A stretch of DNA of 6,309 bases from UBA4744 sp035282865 (lineage in GTDB: Bacteria > Actinomycetota > Acidimicrobiia > Spongiisociales > UBA4744). The position numbers and the translations under genes were made by a program. The DNA lies in contig DATEVB010000161.1 of NCBI GenBank assembly GCA_035282865.1, positions 1 through 6,309 of the forward strand, in the 5' to 3' direction. This document shows, piece after piece, positions 4,621 to 6,309 of the stretch (its first letter is position 1; every line of letters begins with the position of its first letter). Below the pieces are notes generated by a model that saw nothing but the letters and a program-made list of their open reading frames with translations, did no database searches and was not told where the DNA came from.

Positions 4621-5652
4621 GTGACGGGACGATCGAAGACCGTGAAATGCGTCGTGTGGGACCTCGACAATACGTTGTGGGACGGCGTGCTGTTGGAGGG
4701 CGACCAGGTATCGCTTCGCTCCGGGATCGTTGATGTCATCAGGACCTTAGACCAACGCGGGATTCTCCATTCAGTGGCCAGCCGTAACGACCATGACAAA
4801 GCGATGGAGAAGTTGGTCGAATTCGGACTCGACGATTACTTCCTCTTCCCTCAGATCACCTGGGGCGCAAAGTCGGCTTCAGTTGCCAATATCGCCAAGA
4901 GCTTGAACATCGCCACCGATACGCTGGCCTTCATCGACGACGACCAGTTCGAACGAGACGAGGTGGCGGCTGGAGTACCGGGGGTGTTGTGTATCGACGC
5001 GACCGAGGCACTTGATCTTCCCGATCTGCCCGGAATGCAACCCCGCTTCATCACCGAAGACTCCCGGCAGCGACGGGCGATGTACCAGGCGGAGATCCGT
5101 CGAGAAGGAGTGGCCGAGGGGATGGCACCCGAGGAGTTCCTGCGCTCTCTGGGAATGGTGTTGACGATCACCGAGGCCGACGAGAGCGACCTCGCCCGAG
5201 TCGAGGAGTTGACCGCCCGCACCAATCAACTGAATTCGACCGGGATCATCTACTCGTTTGCCGAACTCGAGGCCTTCCGGCAGTCACCGGATCACCTCTT
5301 GTTGGTCGCCGGTCTCGAAGACCGGTATGGGAGCTACGGAAAGATCGGCATCGCCCTCGTCGAGCAAACGAACGAAGCCTGGCTTCTGCGATTGCTACTC
5401 ATGTCGTGTCGCGTGATGTCCAGGGGTGTGGGGAAAGTCCTGCTGTCCTACATCCTCCAGCAAGCAGCTTTGGAAGACAAAACAGTCAGGGCGGATTTTG
5501 TCCGAACTCCTCGCAACCGGGCCATGTACCTGACCTTCAAACTGGCCGGGTTCAAGGAGGTTGAACGTGTCGACAACGTGGCCCATCTGTCACACGACTT
5601 GTCGGCAATCGACCCCTTCTCGGACTATGTCGATGTGAAGATCGGCAGGTGA
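4621..5652 (+). CDS. fkbH: FkbH-like HAD-superfamily glyceryl transferase/phosphatase
   Basis: Takes D-1,3-bisphosphoglycerate, removes phosphate and delivers a glyceryl group to the ACP, the entry step of methoxymalonyl/hydroxymalonyl-ACP and tetronate pathways. The 343 residues split in two. The HAD domain has VVWDLDNTLWDG (11-22) with D14 nucleophile and D16, motif II around S51-S54 (SVASRND), K84 in WGAKS, and the acidic motif FIDDDQFER (104-112). An FkbH-specific C-terminal half with a GNAT-like fold contains EELTARTNQLNSTG (195-208) and MSCRVMSRGVG (261-271). C263 is in the family-conserved SCRV element and is a candidate acyl-carrying residue (inference). It starts with GTG, 41 nt after fkbI, as the last gene of the operon. 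In ansamitocin- and FK520-type loci an O-methyltransferase accompanies it; none follows here. Confidence 0.93.
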   Translation: MTGRSKTVKCVVWDLDNTLWDGVLLEGDQVSLRSGIVDVIRTLDQRGILHSVASRNDHDKAMEKLVEFGLDDYFLFPQITWGAKSASVANIAKSLNIATDTLAFIDDDQFERDEVAAGVPGVLCIDATEALDLPDLPGMQPRFITEDSRQRRAMYQAEIRREGVAEGMAPEEFLRSLGMVLTITEADESDLARVEELTARTNQLNSTGIIYSFAELEAFRQSPDHLLLVAGLEDRYGSYGKIGIALVEQTNEAWLLRLLLMSCRVMSRGVGKVLLSYILQQAALEDKTVRADFVRTPRNRAMYLTFKLAGFKEVERVDNVAHLSHDLSAIDPFSDYVDVKIGR

Positions 5653-6043
5653 ACGACGCGGGTGCCGGGAGACTTGCAGCAGACTGAAGGTTGCGGCGCT
5701 ATGCGGCCTTCATCACCGGCTGGAGCACCGCCGGCGCGATGAGGTCCGGTGCTGCTGCATAGTGCGCACGGCCGTTGCGTCATCAAGGTTGGCCGGCTCG
5801 AGAGGATGCCGCCGGTCGTCATCAGCCACAGTTGCGATGCCAAAGCGCCGATTGCCGCTGCCACCTCGGTCACCTCATCTGGTGCGCCGTGCACGACAAC
5901 GCCGATATCTGAGAGTCGTATGGTTCAGGCCGCCGGAACGTCGCTGTAGCGCATCAGGACCCGCTCCCTGCCCGCGGTTGGTTGGGCCTGTTCTGCGCCC
6001 TTGGCCCTAGTGGAGGAGGCGATCGGGGCGATACGCTGGAGAC
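5653..6043. other. Gene-poor stretch of about 390 bp between fkbH and the lipoprotein gene
   Basis: No intact gene and no T-tailed terminator after fkbH. A 7-bp inverted repeat (AGCACCG 5724-5730, CGGTGCT 5747-5753) with a 16-nt loop is the best hairpin and is weak. On the minus strand, fragments at about 5985-5820 read GRERVLMRYSD, stop, then VVVHGAPDEVTEVAAAIGALA. This faintly resembles the C-terminal end of a phosphohexomutase such as GlmM (GRVLVRxSGTEP followed by RVMVEG). It may be decayed coding sequence; I would not assign it. Confidence 0.25.
6032..6043 (+). promoter_or_regulatory. -10 box placing a leaderless start for the lipoprotein gene
   Basis: TACGCT (6032-6037) fits TAnnnT and ends 6 nt before the GTG, the same distance as at mazE. 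No convincing -35 is seen, and the GGAG at 6038-6041 is only 2 nt from the GTG, too close to act as a ribosome-binding site. Confidence 0.35.
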
Positions 6044-6309
6044 GTGCCGGTTTGGCTTTGTGTCGCATTGGTCGGATTGGTGGCAGCTTCGTGTACGAGC
6101 GGGCCAGCGCCGCCACCGATCACCCAGGTCGGGACCGGCCCTGCGACATCGGCGGTCCCGACCACCACCGTTGTCTCGTCCGCCACCGTGACGCGGCCGA
6201 CCTCGTCCCCTGGTGCCGATGATCGGGGGGAGGAACGCTTGGCTATGGTGGAAGACCAGATCGAGGCTCGGGGCCTCGAGGATCCTCTGGTGTTGGGGGC
6301 GATGACGGC
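6044..6309 (+). CDS. Predicted lipoprotein with protein-L-isoaspartate O-methyltransferase-like domain, cut by right edge
   Basis: 88 codons are visible, with no stop before the window end. The N-terminus VPVWLCVALVGLVAASC is a short hydrophobic segment ending in a lipobox-like AAS-C17, followed by a Pro/Thr/Ser-rich linker (18-60), a typical actinobacterial lipoprotein layout. From residue 63 it reads EERLAMVEDQIEARGLEDPLVLGAM, very close to the start of PCMT enzymes (MVEEQIxARGIxDPxVLxAM), which methylate damaged aspartyl residues using S-adenosylmethionine. The GTG is the first start after an in-frame stop (6008-6010) and sits 6 nt after a -10 box. Oddities: no positive charge before the hydrophobic core, Ala at the lipobox -3 position, and an exported location for an enzyme that needs cytosolic SAM. 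The catalytic SAM-binding part lies outside the window. Confidence 0.68.
   Translation, partial: MPVWLCVALVGLVAASCTSGPAPPPITQVGTGPATSAVPTTTVVSSATVTRPTSSPGADDRGEERLAMVEDQIEARGLEDPLVLGAMT

Noticed and set aside
5724..5753. Inverted repeat AGCACCG/CGGTGCT as the fkb terminator
   Set aside because: The 16-nt loop, the absence of a T-run and the 70-nt distance from the fkbH stop make it weak as an intrinsic terminator.
6001..6222. Plus-strand ORF overlapping the lipoprotein start in another frame
   Set aside because: It is Arg/His-rich out-of-frame shadow sequence, whereas the frame from 6044 shows a signal peptide, a linker and a recognisable PCMT start.
1..6309. tRNA or rRNA genes, CRISPR arrays, insertion-sequence ends with transposase, attachment sites
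   Set aside because: I looked for cloverleaf-like hairpins with CCA context, regularly spaced repeats and transposase motifs on both strands and found none that hold up.

Overview
The window looks like chromosomal or island DNA of a GC-rich actinobacterium, possibly a deep-branching or uncultured one. Codons are GC-rich without being extreme. The -10 boxes fit TAnnnT, and at least three genes appear to begin at or next to their transcription start (leaderless). Its best-preserved biosynthetic cassette is best known from actinobacterial polyketide clusters. Species cannot be assigned by reading alone.

Layout, left to right. (1) Positions 1-231: the 5' end of a small XRE-family regulator on the minus strand, cut by the window edge, with a promoter overlapping TGACA-type direct repeats. 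(2) 232-1040: a repeat-rich intergenic stretch, then a mazE/mazF-type toxin-antitoxin pair. Its promoter carries a perfect 6-6-6 inverted repeat and the antitoxin start lies at the predicted transcription start. (3) 1237-1809, minus strand: a carboxymuconolactone decarboxylase/AhpD-like protein. Its frame is open for 190 codons except for one TGA exactly where the second cysteine of the CxxC redox motif belongs. A perfect stem with a short G-containing loop lies 19 nt after that TGA. This reads as a CxxU selenoprotein with a bacterial SECIS element and is the most notable item here. (4) 1884-2250, minus strand: a gene remnant in which the C-terminal part of an ABC-transporter ATPase runs into the C-terminal strand of a beta-propeller protein, with two frameshifts. 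(5) 2280-5652, plus strand: a compact four-gene operon in the order fkbK-fkbJ-fkbI-fkbH (3-hydroxyacyl-CoA dehydrogenase, discrete acyl carrier protein, acyl-CoA dehydrogenase, FkbH glyceryl transferase/phosphatase). (6) 5653-6043: no intact gene. (7) 6044 to the right edge: the start of a predicted lipoprotein whose mature part begins like protein-L-isoaspartate O-methyltransferase.

The four-gene operon has the set and order known from methoxymalonyl-ACP loci such as the ansamitocin one. FkbH dephosphorylates and loads a three-carbon glycolytic unit (1,3-bisphosphoglycerate) on the ACP as a glyceryl thioester, and the two dehydrogenases oxidise it on the ACP towards hydroxymalonyl-ACP. The O-methyltransferase that normally follows fkbH is absent and no polyketide synthase gene is in view. 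The predicted end product is therefore hydroxymalonyl-ACP (or an earlier oxidation state), used by an enzyme encoded elsewhere. The cassette abuts a broken ABC gene on its left and a gene-poor stretch on its right, next to a toxin-antitoxin pair, which suggests a region that has gained and lost DNA.
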